A stretch of 64,000 nucleotides of DNA from Caballeronia humi. GTDB lineage: Bacteria > Pseudomonadota > Gammaproteobacteria > Burkholderiales > Burkholderiaceae. The notes below the pieces were generated by a model. The model ran no database searches, had not been told where the DNA came from, and saw nothing but the letters and a program-made list of their open reading frames with translations. The stretch is taken from contig NZ_FCNW02000009.1 of assembly GCF_001544475.1 (NCBI RefSeq), positions 1-64,000 on the forward strand, given 5' to 3'. Below, piece after piece: positions 8,468 to 16,907 of the stretch; within the stretch, counting starts at the first letter, position 1, and the number at the start of each line of letters is the position of its first letter. Position numbers and translations under genes: made by a program.

Positions 8468-9366
8468 CGTTTTGTTTTCACGTTGCCGACGAGCGTGAGT
8501 CTGAAAATCTCGACGAGCGGCCGCAAGTTTATCCTGTGCCATGCCGCCCACAACGGCGTGCGGTAAGTGAACCACGGCACCTCTCGTAACACGACGCCCG
8601 CAGGCGCCTGATGGCGAAGGCTGCTCTGAATCATCGCAACACCAAGACCTGCCGCCACCAGCCCTAGCGCTGTCAAAGGCTCCGGCGCTTGCATCGAAAT
8701 GCTTGGCGTAAAGCCGGCGCGCGCACAAGCCGCGACGAAGTTGTCGTGCTTGAGCATGCTCTCCTTGTGCTGCACGGCGATCCAGTCGAGTTTGCCGAGC
8801 GCAGCAGGCGTGAGCTTCGATGTTCCCGCCAGCCGATGCGAATCGGGTAACGCTAGCAGCATCGGATCGTTCAGAAGTTGCGCGCGGTCGAGGTCGGGGT
8901 CGTCCTCGAGCGGCGGCTCGCAGACGAGCGCCACATCGAGACTCCGTTGACGCAGCCCTTCCAGTTGCTCGGCCGACGGCAGGTTATAGAGCGCGACATG
9001 CACGGCAGGCCGATCCTTTCGCAACGTGCGAAGCGCGTCGGACAGCATGCCCGAATGCATCGCGTTTTCCAGATAGCCGATACATAGTCCCCCTTCATCA
9101 CCACGACCCAGCCGGCGCGCGAGCGACTCGAGCCGGTTCGCATGCGTCAATAGCGCGCGTGTTTCCTGAAGAAACGTTCGACCGTCCGAAGTCAGGCGAA
9201 TCCGCTGCTGACTGCGCTCGAATAGCGTCAGGCCGAGGCGTTCTTCGAGTTGCGCGATTTGCCGGCTCAGCGGCGACTGCGAGATGTGCAGCCGCTCCGC
9301 AGCCCGTCCGACGTGTTCCTCCTCGGCGACCGCGACGAAATATTGGAGTTGGCGGATATCCAGCAC
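8464..9366 (-). CDS. LysR-family transcriptional regulator
   Basis: A 300-residue regulator with the LysR helix-turn-helix at 2-60 (LQYFVAVAEEEHVGRAAERL, then QSPLSRQIAQLEE) and a two-lobed effector domain. I favour the GTG at 9366, giving VLDIRQLQYF, because GAGAGG lies 8 bases upstream and the family begins here. An in-frame upstream start at 9426 would add 20 unrelated residues. It is divergent from the aldo/keto reductase gene at 9465, with palindromes between them, so it most likely controls that reductase and itself. The inducer is unknown. Confidence 0.88.
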   Translation of the reverse strand: MLDIRQLQYFVAVAEEEHVGRAAERLHISQSPLSRQIAQLEERLGLTLFERSQQRIRLTSDGRTFLQETRALLTHANRLESLARRLGRGDEGGLCIGYLENAMHSGMLSDALRTLRKDRPAVHVALYNLPSAEQLEGLRQRSLDVALVCEPPLEDDPDLDRAQLLNDPMLLALPDSHRLAGTSKLTPAALGKLDWIAVQHKESMLKHDNFVAACARAGFTPSISMQAPEPLTALGLVAAGLGVAMIQSSLRHQAPAGVVLREVPWFTYRTPLWAAWHRINLRPLVEIFRLTLVGNVKTKR

Positions 9367-9388
9367 TTGAGACCTCTCGGGACACAAT

Positions 9389-9434
9389 ATTGGCCAATTA
9401 TGTCTTGGACGGACTTGCCTTGGCAATCTAGACT
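9389..9434 (+). promoter_or_regulatory. Divergent LysR/reductase control region
   Basis: Two palindromes are visible: ATTGGCCAAT at 9389-9398 and TTGCCTTGGCAA at 9415-9426. A plausible sigma-70 promoter for the reductase has TTGGAC at 9405-9410 and TAGACT at 9429-9434 with an 18-base spacer. The second palindrome sits inside that spacer. This is the expected geometry for a LysR activation or repression site. The hexamers and palindromes are read from the sequence; binding by the adjacent LysR is inference. Confidence 0.5.
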
Positions 9435-9464
9435 GCGTGCACGGTGATCAACAAGGAGTTCGAG

Positions 9465-10487
9465 ATGGGCATCAAGGACAAGCTGCAAGGCGTGCTGGGC
9501 TTCGGAACCGCGCCGTTGGGCAACATGTATCGAAACATCCCTGAGGCGGAAGCGCGTGCGACCGTCGATGCCGCATGGGAGCAGGGCGTACGTTACTTCG
9601 ACACGGCGCCGTTCTATGGCGCGGGCCTCGCTGAAATCCGCTTGGGCGCAGCGCTGCAGAAGCACAAGCGCGACGACTACGTGCTAAGCACGAAGGTGGG
9701 CCGGCTCGTGCTCGACGAAGTCGAAGAAACCACCGCGCGCGACCTCGGCGAGAAAGGGGGCCTGTTCGAATTTGGCCGACCCAACAAGCTCGTCAACGAC
9801 TACAGCGCGGACGCAACATTGCGCTCGATCGAAGACAGTCTCAAGCGTCTGAACACGGATCGGCTCGACATCGTCTGGGTGCACGATATCGCGCAGGACT
9901 TTTACGGCGACGAATGGCTCGCGCAATTCGAAACCGCGCGCAAGGGCGCGTTTCGCGTGCTCAGCCGCCTGCGCGATGAAGGCGTCATCAAGGCTTGGGG
10001 TCTTGGCGTGAACCGCGTGGAGCCTTGTGAACTGACGCTGGATCTCTCCGAAGCGCAGCCCGACGGCTTTCTGCTTGCGGGCCGCTACACGCTGCTCGAC
10101 CACGAGCGCGCGCTTCAGCGCCTGATGCCGGCGGCCATTCAGAAGAAGGTGGATATTGTTGTTGGCGGCCCTTACAGCTCCGGTGTGCTTGCTGGCGGCA
10201 CGCACTTCGAATACCAGAAGGCTTCGCCTGAAATCCTCGCCAGGGTGGAGCGCATCAAAGTCCTCGCGCAACGCCATCGAGTGAGCGTGAAGGCCGCAGC
10301 GTTGCAGTTTTCGCTCGCGAACCCCGCTGTGGCCGCCGTGATTCCAGGCGCCAGCAAGCCCGAACGTATCGCTGAGGACGTCGCCGCTTTGTCGGAGACG
10401 ATTCCCGCTGCGTTCTGGCATGAGATGCGCGAACAGAGACTCGTCGCCGACGACGCTCCGTTGCCGTCCACGAAGGAAGGAGTTTGA
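9465..10487 (+). CDS. Aldo/keto reductase, pyridoxal/aldose 1-dehydrogenase type
   Basis: A 340-residue TIM-barrel oxidoreductase using NAD(P). The catalytic tetrad is present: D46 and Y51 in RYFDTAPFYG, K77 in STKVGR, and H141 in VWVHD. The form LGFGTAPLGNMYRNI at the N-terminus and the length fit the L-fucose/D-threo-aldose dehydrogenase and pyridoxal dehydrogenase branch. The start ATG 9465 has AAGGAG at 7 bases. It is followed by an SRPBCC gene whose ATG is one base after this stop, so the two are one transcript, probably controlled by the divergent LysR. The exact sugar or aldehyde is unknown. Confidence 0.85.
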   Translation: MGIKDKLQGVLGFGTAPLGNMYRNIPEAEARATVDAAWEQGVRYFDTAPFYGAGLAEIRLGAALQKHKRDDYVLSTKVGRLVLDEVEETTARDLGEKGGLFEFGRPNKLVNDYSADATLRSIEDSLKRLNTDRLDIVWVHDIAQDFYGDEWLAQFETARKGAFRVLSRLRDEGVIKAWGLGVNRVEPCELTLDLSEAQPDGFLLAGRYTLLDHERALQRLMPAAIQKKVDIVVGGPYSSGVLAGGTHFEYQKASPEILARVERIKVLAQRHRVSVKAAALQFSLANPAVAAVIPGASKPERIAEDVAALSETIPAAFWHEMREQRLVADDAPLPSTKEGV

Positions 10488-10488
10488 A

Positions 10489-10929
10489 ATGGCACACACT
10501 ACGGCATCGCTCGAAATGCCCGCAAGCGCCGACCGGGTCTGGCAATTGATTGGCGGTTTCAATTCGCTGCCTGACTGGCTGCCATTCATTCCTCACAGTG
10601 AGTTGAGCGAAGGCGGTCGCATGCGGCATCTGAAGACCGCTGACGGACATACCATCGTCGAACGGCTCGAAGCGTTCGATGAGAAGGGGCGTTCATACAG
10701 CTATTCGATCGTCGAAGCACCGTTTCCAGCACGCGACTATCTGGCCACCATCAGTGTGCAGGGAGTCGCGGATACGGACAGATCGCTCGTGACATGGTCC
10801 GGCAGTTTCTCGCCGGTCGGCGTCAGTGAAGATGAGATCGTCCGGCTTTTTCACGGCATCTATGAGGAGGGACTGCTAACGCTTGCAGAAGGGTTACAAG
10901 CGCATGCGAGAAATATGGCCGGAAACTGA
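10489..10929 (+). CDS. SRPBCC-family protein (polyketide cyclase/START-like)
   Basis: A 146-residue single-domain protein of the Bet v1/START-like fold. It begins with SASADRVW-type spacing (MPASADRVWQLIGGF), then PDWLPFIPHSEL, and ends in a long helix that closes the hydrophobic pocket. Members bind lipids or small hydrophobic ligands, and some act as cyclases. It is co-transcribed with the aldo/keto reductase (1 base between stop and start, AGGAG at 7 bases), which suggests a small-molecule role in the same pathway. Confidence 0.8.
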   Translation: MAHTTASLEMPASADRVWQLIGGFNSLPDWLPFIPHSELSEGGRMRHLKTADGHTIVERLEAFDEKGRSYSYSIVEAPFPARDYLATISVQGVADTDRSLVTWSGSFSPVGVSEDEIVRLFHGIYEEGLLTLAEGLQAHARNMAGN

Positions 10930-11051
10930 CCGTCCACGGTCTATAGCGACATGCGAGATCATTTCGTGTGATGGTCGCCTATGCTTAATCATTGGTACAG
11001 GAACATAAAGTTTGTAACCAGCTAATGAAACAAGCCTGGAGGTAGGCCGTC

Positions 11052-11375
11052 ATGAAATCGCTGATCTATGCTGTCGTGGCCGCATCGGTTTTGGCGGCGC
11101 CGCTTGTGTCGTTTGCGCAATCGGATTCGTCGGTGACCAGAGCGCAAGTGCGCACGGAACTCAAGCAACTCGAGATGGCGGGATATTCACCGGCTAGCGG
11201 AGACGAGCCGAGTTATCCTGCGAATATTCAGGCGGCAGAAGCGCGTGTAGCCGCTTCCGGTGATGCCACCGGATACGGTGGAGCGCTTAGCGGTTCGTCG
11301 GCATCCGGAGGCGGAGCGGCAATCAGGCCTGCTTCGCCCGCCGATTTGAACAAACTCTATTCCGGCGGCCAATAA
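11052..11375 (+). CDS. DUF4148 secreted small protein
   Basis: A 107-residue exported protein. The signal peptide ends in VSFAQ (about 19-23). The mature part has the DUF4148 pattern TRAQVRTELKQLEMAGYSP, followed by a YPANIQAAEARVA block and a glycine/serine-rich tail. This family is almost restricted to Burkholderiaceae, occurs in many copies per genome and has no known biochemical role. It is monocistronic and is followed by a strong terminator. Confidence 0.88.
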   Translation: MKSLIYAVVAASVLAAPLVSFAQSDSSVTRAQVRTELKQLEMAGYSPASGDEPSYPANIQAAEARVAASGDATGYGGALSGSSASGGGAAIRPASPADLNKLYSGGQ

Positions 11376-11449
11376 AAAAATAAGTCAGCTTCACCTGTAG
11401 CTCAATCGACTTAAAGTTCTCCAAGCGGTTGTTACCGCGAGAGCGTTAA

Positions 11450-11488
11450 GGCGCCATGCGACTCCTCTGCGTGGCGCCTTTTTTTTTT
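11450..11488 (+). terminator. Rho-independent terminator
   Basis: GGCGCCA at 11450-11456 pairs with TGGCGCC at 11472-11478, followed by ten Ts. It ends the DUF4148 transcript about 75 bases after the stop and insulates the H-NS gene. Confidence 0.85.
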
Positions 11489-11594
11489 AGTACCTAGCAA
11501 GCGCTTTCTCCACGAGCAAGGCAAGTGCTTGATTTAAGCACTCTTTCGAAGACTCTGTGTCATAGTTCGACCGTCAACCACATTGGAGGTCGAA

Positions 11595-12293
11595 ATGACG
11601 ACATTAGAACGAATCCAAGCCAAGTTGAAGCAATTGCAGCAAGAGGCCGATGCACTGATCGCAAAGAAGGCACAAGTAGCAGTCGATCAGATTCGAGAGT
11701 TGATGCTCAAGCATGGTCTTACGACCGCCGACATCGAAGCAAAGGCAAAAGCCAGGCGCGAAGCCGCGGCAAAAGGAAAGCTGCCGCCCAAGTACAGGAA
11801 TGCCAAAACCGGCGAGACATGGAGCGGTCATGCGCGTCCACCGGCATGGATCAGGGACGTGAAAGATCGAACGAAGTTTCTTATCGACGGGATCGGTATT
11901 CCGTCAGTGAAACTCAAGCGAGTCGCGACCAAGGGAAATGCGAAGCGCACGCCGCTGCCGGCAAAGTATCGCGATCCTAAGTCCGGAGCCACATGGAGCG
12001 GTCGCGGTCCGGCGCCCGCATGGCTCGCTTCAGCGAAGGATCGAAACAAGTTTTTAATCGACTCAGGCGCGACCGTTTCACTTAAAGCCACCAGGTCGAA
12101 AGCAGTCTTGAACGGAAGCGCCGCGGCTAAAAAGACGCGTGCAAAGACATCCGCGACGACGGCTGCCAAGAAGGCATCCGCCAGTCGCAAGTCGACGGCG
12201 GCACCGGCGAAGACAAAGGCCGCCGCGAAGAAGACGTCTACTCGCCGAGTGTCCGCGCCGAAAAAGGCATCGAACGCCGCCGCAGCGACGTAA
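11595..12293 (+). CDS. H-NS family nucleoid protein with two DNA-binding modules and a histone H1-like tail
   Basis: A 232-residue protein. Residues 1-60 form the coiled-coil oligomerisation region of H-NS/BphA-type proteins. Residues 64-98 are a first AT-hook-like H-NS DNA-binding module (KYRNAKTGETWSGHARPPAW). Residues 121-157 are a second module (KYRDPKSGATWSGRGPAPAW). Residues 160-232 form a lysine/alanine tail with repeated AAKK and AKT units, like bacterial histone H1 proteins. The usual H-NS is about 100-135 residues with one module. A longer, multivalent form could bridge and compact DNA. The start has GGAGG at 5 bases and a small hairpin (11524-11542) lies in the leader. Single gene. 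Confidence 0.87.
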   Translation: MTTLERIQAKLKQLQQEADALIAKKAQVAVDQIRELMLKHGLTTADIEAKAKARREAAAKGKLPPKYRNAKTGETWSGHARPPAWIRDVKDRTKFLIDGIGIPSVKLKRVATKGNAKRTPLPAKYRDPKSGATWSGRGPAPAWLASAKDRNKFLIDSGATVSLKATRSKAVLNGSAAAKKTRAKTSATTAAKKASASRKSTAAPAKTKAAAKKTSTRRVSAPKKASNAAAAT

Positions 12294-12755
12294 GGTATCT
12301 GTAAAATGTCGCAGCGATTAATCCGACCATTCGATTGCGTAACTCATTGAAAAATCACAGCTTACGGAGTAAAGTTAATGTGAATTATCAGATTGCGCGT
12401 TTCGAGGTCCGCTATGCCCGCACGTCATCAATCGCCGCTTCATCGCGAGGTCTGCCGATGGTTCAAGCCTGACAGTGGCGCCTACCTCTCGCATTTCGGC
12501 CGGGTCTATCTCGGCGGGTGCCGGTATGTCTGCGTCCGTGCCCCTCTCATGTCGGGTTTCTTTTCCCTGAATTTCTTTCATCATGGGCGGAAGGATTGGC
12601 GCATCTACCCGCCGCTGGCTGTCGGGCCGAGCCTTGTGTATTCGTCGGTCCGGGTAGCGCAGCGATTGCCGGTGCGCTCGCTTCGACGCCTTCCACGCGG
12701 ATGAGCATCGCGGCTGACGGAGTTTGAACACGCGAGTTGAAAGCGGGAGACGAGA
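12294..12755. other. Intergenic stretch, nothing recognised
   Basis: About 460 bases between H-NS and the gene at 12756. Short frames here lack ribosome sites and family features. The left 80 bases are AT-rich and could hold a promoter. I see no repeat, RNA or terminator that I can support. Confidence 0.4.
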
Positions 12756-13139
12756 ATGATGCAGGAGATTGTCGGTACGTTTGGTTCGTTTGGTAAAGTC
12801 AGTGAGGCGCTGGAAGAGTTGTATTCGGAAGGTATCGTTGCCGACCGGGTTCACGTCGAGACGGCGTGTGCACCGTCGAACAGCGCATTTCAACTGTCCA
12901 TCGACGAGAAGCATTGGACGAGTGCTGAATACGCGGGTCATGGCGAGCACCTCGGCGTAGTGGATTTCCATGATCACTTGTTTGAATCCGTGGATCTGGT
13001 CTGCGACGGCCTCATCGAAGATGAAGGCCACACGACAATCACGGTCTGCATCAAGAACGACGCCGAATTGCACGCTGTCTGCGACATCTTCTCGCGGCTC
13101 GGCACGGTCGATATCGATGAAGCGAAACGCGCGGCTTAG
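12756..13139 (+). CDS. Small cytoplasmic hypothetical protein (stress-protein-like)
   Basis: A 127-residue acidic protein beginning with two methionines. The pattern VGTFGSFGKVSEALEELYSEGIVADRVHVE resembles the alternating sheet/helix start of general-stress-protein-17M-like domains, where a parental glycine-rich strand is followed by a helix. The match is only by eye. The middle and C-terminus are rich in histidine, aspartate and glutamate. GGGAGACGAG precedes the start. The stop overlaps that of the convergent Nudix-like gene by two bases. Confidence 0.6.
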   Translation: MMQEIVGTFGSFGKVSEALEELYSEGIVADRVHVETACAPSNSAFQLSIDEKHWTSAEYAGHGEHLGVVDFHDHLFESVDLVCDGLIEDEGHTTITVCIKNDAELHAVCDIFSRLGTVDIDEAKRAA

Positions 13140-13948
13140 CGCGACGACAGATACCCGGCCAGCATATCGAAGACGACGTACATCCCGGGCACCGCTGCAC
13201 GGGCGCTGACTGTGATTGTCCTGTCGAGCGACTCACGGTCCGTCGGGACGAAGAGCAGTTGCGCGTGCTCCCACGCATCGTCGGCGGATGCTGCGCGACG
13301 CAGAATGCCGGACGCTGCGAAAGCGGGGTTCGAACCTCGCATATCCGCGACTGCGACGACGGTGAGGTCGAGTGTCTCCTGGCTGTGCATGAGGCCGAGA
13401 ACCTTTAAAGCCTTAGCCGGCACATCGGCTTCGACGATATGCAGTTCCTCCGACAACGCGCGCAGGACGGCTGGCTCCAGCGTGCCGGCCTGAAAATCCT
13501 TTGCCTCCAGACCCTCGCCCAGGCCGAGCGTCCATTCGTTTGCGTGCACCGCAACCTTGTCGCCGCGCAGTGCTGCGAGCATGAGGCCGTCGGCGGAGAT
13601 GACGAGGACCACGAGACCGATCGATGACATATAGCCCGCCGGAAGGCGTTCGAACGCATCAGGAGAGTCGCGACGCAGGTTCTTGAGGCATTGCTTTAGC
13701 GCACGCAGCTCGCTGTAGTGAATCGGTCCTCCGGTGAGTTCGACAGCATCGTTTCGAATCAAGACGCTCGATGGCTGAACACGCACGCTATCGAATGCGA
13801 GTTGGGCCTTCCATTGAGCGAGTGCGTCGGAGAACTGCGCAGACAGGATTTCGGGCACGACAAACGTCGCGTCGGACAAATACGTGGCCGTCAAGTCAAG
13901 GCCAGTGCGCGAGTAGGCAACCACGGTGATTGGACTGATCGATGTCAC
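13136..13948 (-). CDS. Nudix-like protein with a degenerate Nudix box
   Basis: A 270-residue protein with GTG start (MTSISPITVVAYS). The middle contains LGLGEGLEAKDF and, 10-15 residues later, AVLRALSEELHIVEADVP. That has the spacing and the ALxEEL core of a Nudix box (G-x5-E-x7-REUxEExGU), but the conserved arginine-glutamate pair reads RAL rather than REL. The flanking strands (IGLVVLVISADGLMLAALRG before, KVLGLMHSQETLDLTVVAV after) fit the Nudix fold. So the fold is probable, while hydrolase activity on a nucleoside diphosphate is uncertain. Monocistronic. Confidence 0.6.
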   Translation of the reverse strand: MTSISPITVVAYSRTGLDLTATYLSDATFVVPEILSAQFSDALAQWKAQLAFDSVRVQPSSVLIRNDAVELTGGPIHYSELRALKQCLKNLRRDSPDAFERLPAGYMSSIGLVVLVISADGLMLAALRGDKVAVHANEWTLGLGEGLEAKDFQAGTLEPAVLRALSEELHIVEADVPAKALKVLGLMHSQETLDLTVVAVADMRGSNPAFAASGILRRAASADDAWEHAQLLFVPTDRESLDRTITVSARAAVPGMYVVFDMLAGYLSSR

Positions 13949-14009
13949 GGTTGTCGCCTTAAAGCATCGAAGTATACGGCTCTTCCTTCAAATAGCGCTT
14001 GGAACGAAA

Positions 14010-14036
14010 AAGGCCTCCGGCGATTGCGGAGGCCTT
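14010..14036 (-). terminator. Hairpin terminator after the M20/MFS unit
   Basis: AAGGCCTCCG at 14010-14019 pairs perfectly with CGGAGGCCTT at 14027-14036 across a 7-base loop. On the minus strand the stem runs into a T tract (the AAAAA at 14007-14011 on the plus strand). It lies 18 bases after the transporter stop. Confidence 0.85.
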
Positions 14037-14054
14037 CGAAACAACAACGATGCC

Positions 14055-15341
14055 TCAATACGCGTTCTGCTCCGCCTGATAGTCCCGTCTCGGCTTGCGT
14101 TGCATTCTGCTTACCGAGGCCAGCGCGGCAAGACTGATCACGGCGGTAAGCATCAGGTAAAAGCTGGGCGCCGCCTTACTCCCCGTGACGCTGAGAAGCC
14201 AGATAATGATCGCAGGAGTAAAGCCGCCAAAGACGGTCACGCCGATGTTATAGCCGATCGACATGCCAGTCGCACGCGTCGACACTGGAAAGATTTCCGA
14301 CATTAACGCGGGCAGCGCGCCGAAGTAGATCGCCTTCAACAACGCGAGCCAGCCGACGAGCACGAACAACCCGCCGACCGTCACGTGCGACACCACATAC
14401 GAGAACGCAGGATACCCGGTGACGAGAAACAGCAGCGCGGTCAGCGACATCTGCTTCATGCGTCCGATGCGGTCGGACAGATAGCCGGCGAAAGGCGTCA
14501 CGACCGTCAATATCGCGCCTGCAAGGATGCTGGCAGCGAAGCCTGTCGACGGGTCGAGGTGCAACTCACGGATCGCGAACGTCGGCACGTATTGCAGCAA
14601 GTAGTTCACGGCCGTCGAGACGGTCAGCGCGCCGATCGATACGAGCAACATGACCTTCTGCCTGGAGAAGACATCTCGAATGGGCGTCGTCGTATGCCTG
14701 GCTTCGGTGAAGTCCGGTGCATCTTCCAGGAATCGGCGCAGATACAAACCGACCGGTCCGATCAACAAGCCGAAGTAGAACGGAATGCGCCAGCCCCAAG
14801 CCGACAATTCCGCCGGCGGCATGAACTTCGCCAGCGCATACCCGAAAATCGAAGCCATGAGCGTCGCCAGGCCTTGCGTCGCGAACTGCCAGCTAGCGAG
14901 CAATCCCCGGCGATGGGGTGCATGCTCGATCAGCATCGCCGTCGAGGCTCCGAACTCTCCACCGGCCGAGAAGCCTTGAATCAGGCGCGCGACGAACACG
15001 CCGATCGGCGCCGCGAGTCCGATCGTCGCGTAGGTCGGGATCACGGCGATGATCGCGGTGCCGACCATCATCAAGCCGACCGTCAGCAGGAGCGCTGCCT
15101 TGCGCCCGTGTTTGTCGGCATAAGCGCCGAGGACCATGCCTCCGAGCGGACGAATCAGATACGACGCGCCGAACGAGCCGAACGTCAAAAGCATCGACGC
15201 GGTTTCGTTGACGGTCGGAAAGAAGTGCTTGGCGATATACACGGCAAAGAACGCATAGATCGCGATATCGAACCATTCCAGTGCGTTGCCGGCGGACGTA
15301 GCAACGACGATCTGCGTCAGACTAAGAGGTTTCTTCTGCAT
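14055..15341 (-). CDS. MHS-family major facilitator transporter (proton symporter type)
   Basis: A 428-residue inner-membrane transporter with about 12 membrane segments. Residues ATSAGNALEWFDIAIYAF at the N-terminus, LGAYADKHGRKAAL in the 2-3 loop and RLIQGFSAGGEFGASTAML in segment 4 are signatures of the metabolite:H+ symporter branch (citrate, alpha-ketoglutarate, proline/betaine). The start is ATG 15341; the frame upstream belongs to the preceding gene's shadow. It lies 22 bases after the M20 peptidase on the same strand, so it probably imports the peptide, amide or its product. Confidence 0.88.
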   Translation of the reverse strand: MQKKPLSLTQIVVATSAGNALEWFDIAIYAFFAVYIAKHFFPTVNETASMLLTFGSFGASYLIRPLGGMVLGAYADKHGRKAALLLTVGLMMVGTAIIAVIPTYATIGLAAPIGVFVARLIQGFSAGGEFGASTAMLIEHAPHRRGLLASWQFATQGLATLMASIFGYALAKFMPPAELSAWGWRIPFYFGLLIGPVGLYLRRFLEDAPDFTEARHTTTPIRDVFSRQKVMLLVSIGALTVSTAVNYLLQYVPTFAIRELHLDPSTGFAASILAGAILTVVTPFAGYLSDRIGRMKQMSLTALLFLVTGYPAFSYVVSHVTVGGLFVLVGWLALLKAIYFGALPALMSEIFPVSTRATGMSIGYNIGVTVFGGFTPAIIIWLLSVTGSKAAPSFYLMLTAVISLAALASVSRMQRKPRRDYQAEQNAY

Positions 15342-15363
15342 GATTCGGTCCGGAGCAAGAGGT

Positions 15364-16791
15364 TTAGCGGGATGCGCACTTCCGACGTTCAACAATGGCG
15401 GCCCCGGACTCGCCCAGGTCCCACCACAGTCCGGCCATGACGCCGAGGGCTTCGCGCGCGACCGAGCCCAGAAGATGCTCGTTCGGTGCGTGCTGATTGC
15501 AGGCCGGATACGAATGCGGCACCCACAGCGTCGGAAGCGCGAGCGTTTTAGCGAACACGTCGTTGGGAACCGTGCCACCTAGATTCGGAAGCAACGCGGG
15601 CTTCTTGTCGGTCGTGTGGCGCATCGAGTCGAGTGCCCAGTGGACCCAGGGGTCGTCGAGGTCGAGACGCGTCGCGGGCGTACCGCTCGATACTTTCACT
15701 CGCACATGTTTAAAACCGTGCTGCTCGAAGTGATGCTCCAGGTGCTCGCGCACGTGTTCCCAATCCGTGCCGACGACGAAGCGCAACTGGCACACTGCCT
15801 TGGCTATCGGCGGAATCGCGTTGACGGGCGCGTCCGCGTTGCCGGACTTGATCGCGAGCACTTCGAGCGCGTTCCATCCGATGACGCGCTCGGTCGGTGT
15901 CAGTCCGGGCTCGCCCCATGTGGGATCGATGTCGGGCGAACTGTCGTCGCGACCGAGTTCGATATCGGCAAGCGCATGTCTGACCGCATCCGAAATCGGC
16001 GGCGGACGCAGCCCCTCGACGATGATTCGTCCATCGCGATCGACGAGTGTCGCGAGTGCATGCGCGAGCACGACCGCCGGATTGCGCAGCACGCCGCCCC
16101 AGTTCCCCGAATGATGTCCGCCCTCGCGCAGATCGACGAGCAGTTCGAACGGCACGCCGCCGCGCGAACCGAGGAACAGCGTCGGACGCTCCGCTGATAC
16201 GCGGGGGCCATCGGAGGCGAGGAAGACGTCGGCGCGAAGTGCGTCGGCTTCGGCGGCGCAGACTGCATCGAGACCGGGCGAGCTGATTTCCTCGCCGGTC
16301 TCGAAGATGACCTTCACGTTGTAGCCCAGCTTGCCGCCGCGAGCCTCGATCACCGCCGCGAGCGCCGCGAAGTTCACCGAATGCTGACCCTTGTTGTCCG
16401 CCGTGCCGCGGCCGTACCAGCGGTCTCCATCGACGGTGACTTCCCACGGTTTCAGGCCGCTCTGCCACTGCTCGTCGTATCCTCTGACGACATCGCCATG
16501 CCCGTAGGTCAGCACGGTAGGCAGCTGGCCGCCCTCGTGACGCTCGGCGATAAGAAACGGCGCGCCTTTGCCGGCGGGGTTGTCAACGATGCGGCTTGTG
16601 AAGCCCAACTTTGAAAGCGTCGGCGCGATCTCGGTTTGCAGATATGCATGAAGCGCCTCGACACCTGACGCTTCCTGGCTTTCGGTTCTGAACGCGACAC
16701 GGCGGCGCAAATCGGCGAGCAGCGCACCTGAATCGAAGTTTTCATACGCGCCGGCAATCGCCGAGGCGCGCGTGATTTGACGAGCTTCCAC
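15364..16791 (-). CDS. M20-family metallopeptidase / amidohydrolase
   Basis: A 475-residue cytoplasmic zinc hydrolase. Metal ligands are H98 and D100 in YGHGDVV, D132 in GRGTADNKGQ and E167/E168 in ETGEE, with a C-terminal histidine in QHAPNEH. A dimerisation lid is inserted around 220-350. The start is the GTG at 16791, which has GAGGA at 7 bases; upstream methionine 16842 lacks a ribosome site. M20 members of this length with a dipeptidase-like C-terminus cleave dipeptides or N-acyl amino acids. It is first in an operon with the MHS transporter and divergent from a LysR gene 117 bases away. Confidence 0.87.
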   Translation of the reverse strand: MEARQITRASAIAGAYENFDSGALLADLRRRVAFRTESQEASGVEALHAYLQTEIAPTLSKLGFTSRIVDNPAGKGAPFLIAERHEGGQLPTVLTYGHGDVVRGYDEQWQSGLKPWEVTVDGDRWYGRGTADNKGQHSVNFAALAAVIEARGGKLGYNVKVIFETGEEISSPGLDAVCAAEADALRADVFLASDGPRVSAERPTLFLGSRGGVPFELLVDLREGGHHSGNWGGVLRNPAVVLAHALATLVDRDGRIIVEGLRPPPISDAVRHALADIELGRDDSSPDIDPTWGEPGLTPTERVIGWNALEVLAIKSGNADAPVNAIPPIAKAVCQLRFVVGTDWEHVREHLEHHFEQHGFKHVRVKVSSGTPATRLDLDDPWVHWALDSMRHTTDKKPALLPNLGGTVPNDVFAKTLALPTLWVPHSYPACNQHAPNEHLLGSVAREALGVMAGLWWDLGESGAAIVERRKCASR

Positions 16792-16907
16792 TGAAATTCC
16801 TCGTAGTCTTTGAAGAGGCGAGAGCCAGTCTATGAACGCCAAAAATTCGCCACAATTTCAAAATTAGCGGATAGCATTGCCGAAATTGCAACGCAAAGGA
16901 CGGAAGA

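Noticed and set aside
12375-13073. A 232-codon minus-strand frame
   Set aside because: It overlaps the better-supported plus-strand gene at 12756 (ribosome site, composition) and has no family features.
14385-15440. A 351-codon open frame on the plus strand
   Set aside because: It lies antisense to the MHS transporter and M20 peptidase, is extremely rich in arginine, and has no motif: a GC-rich shadow frame.
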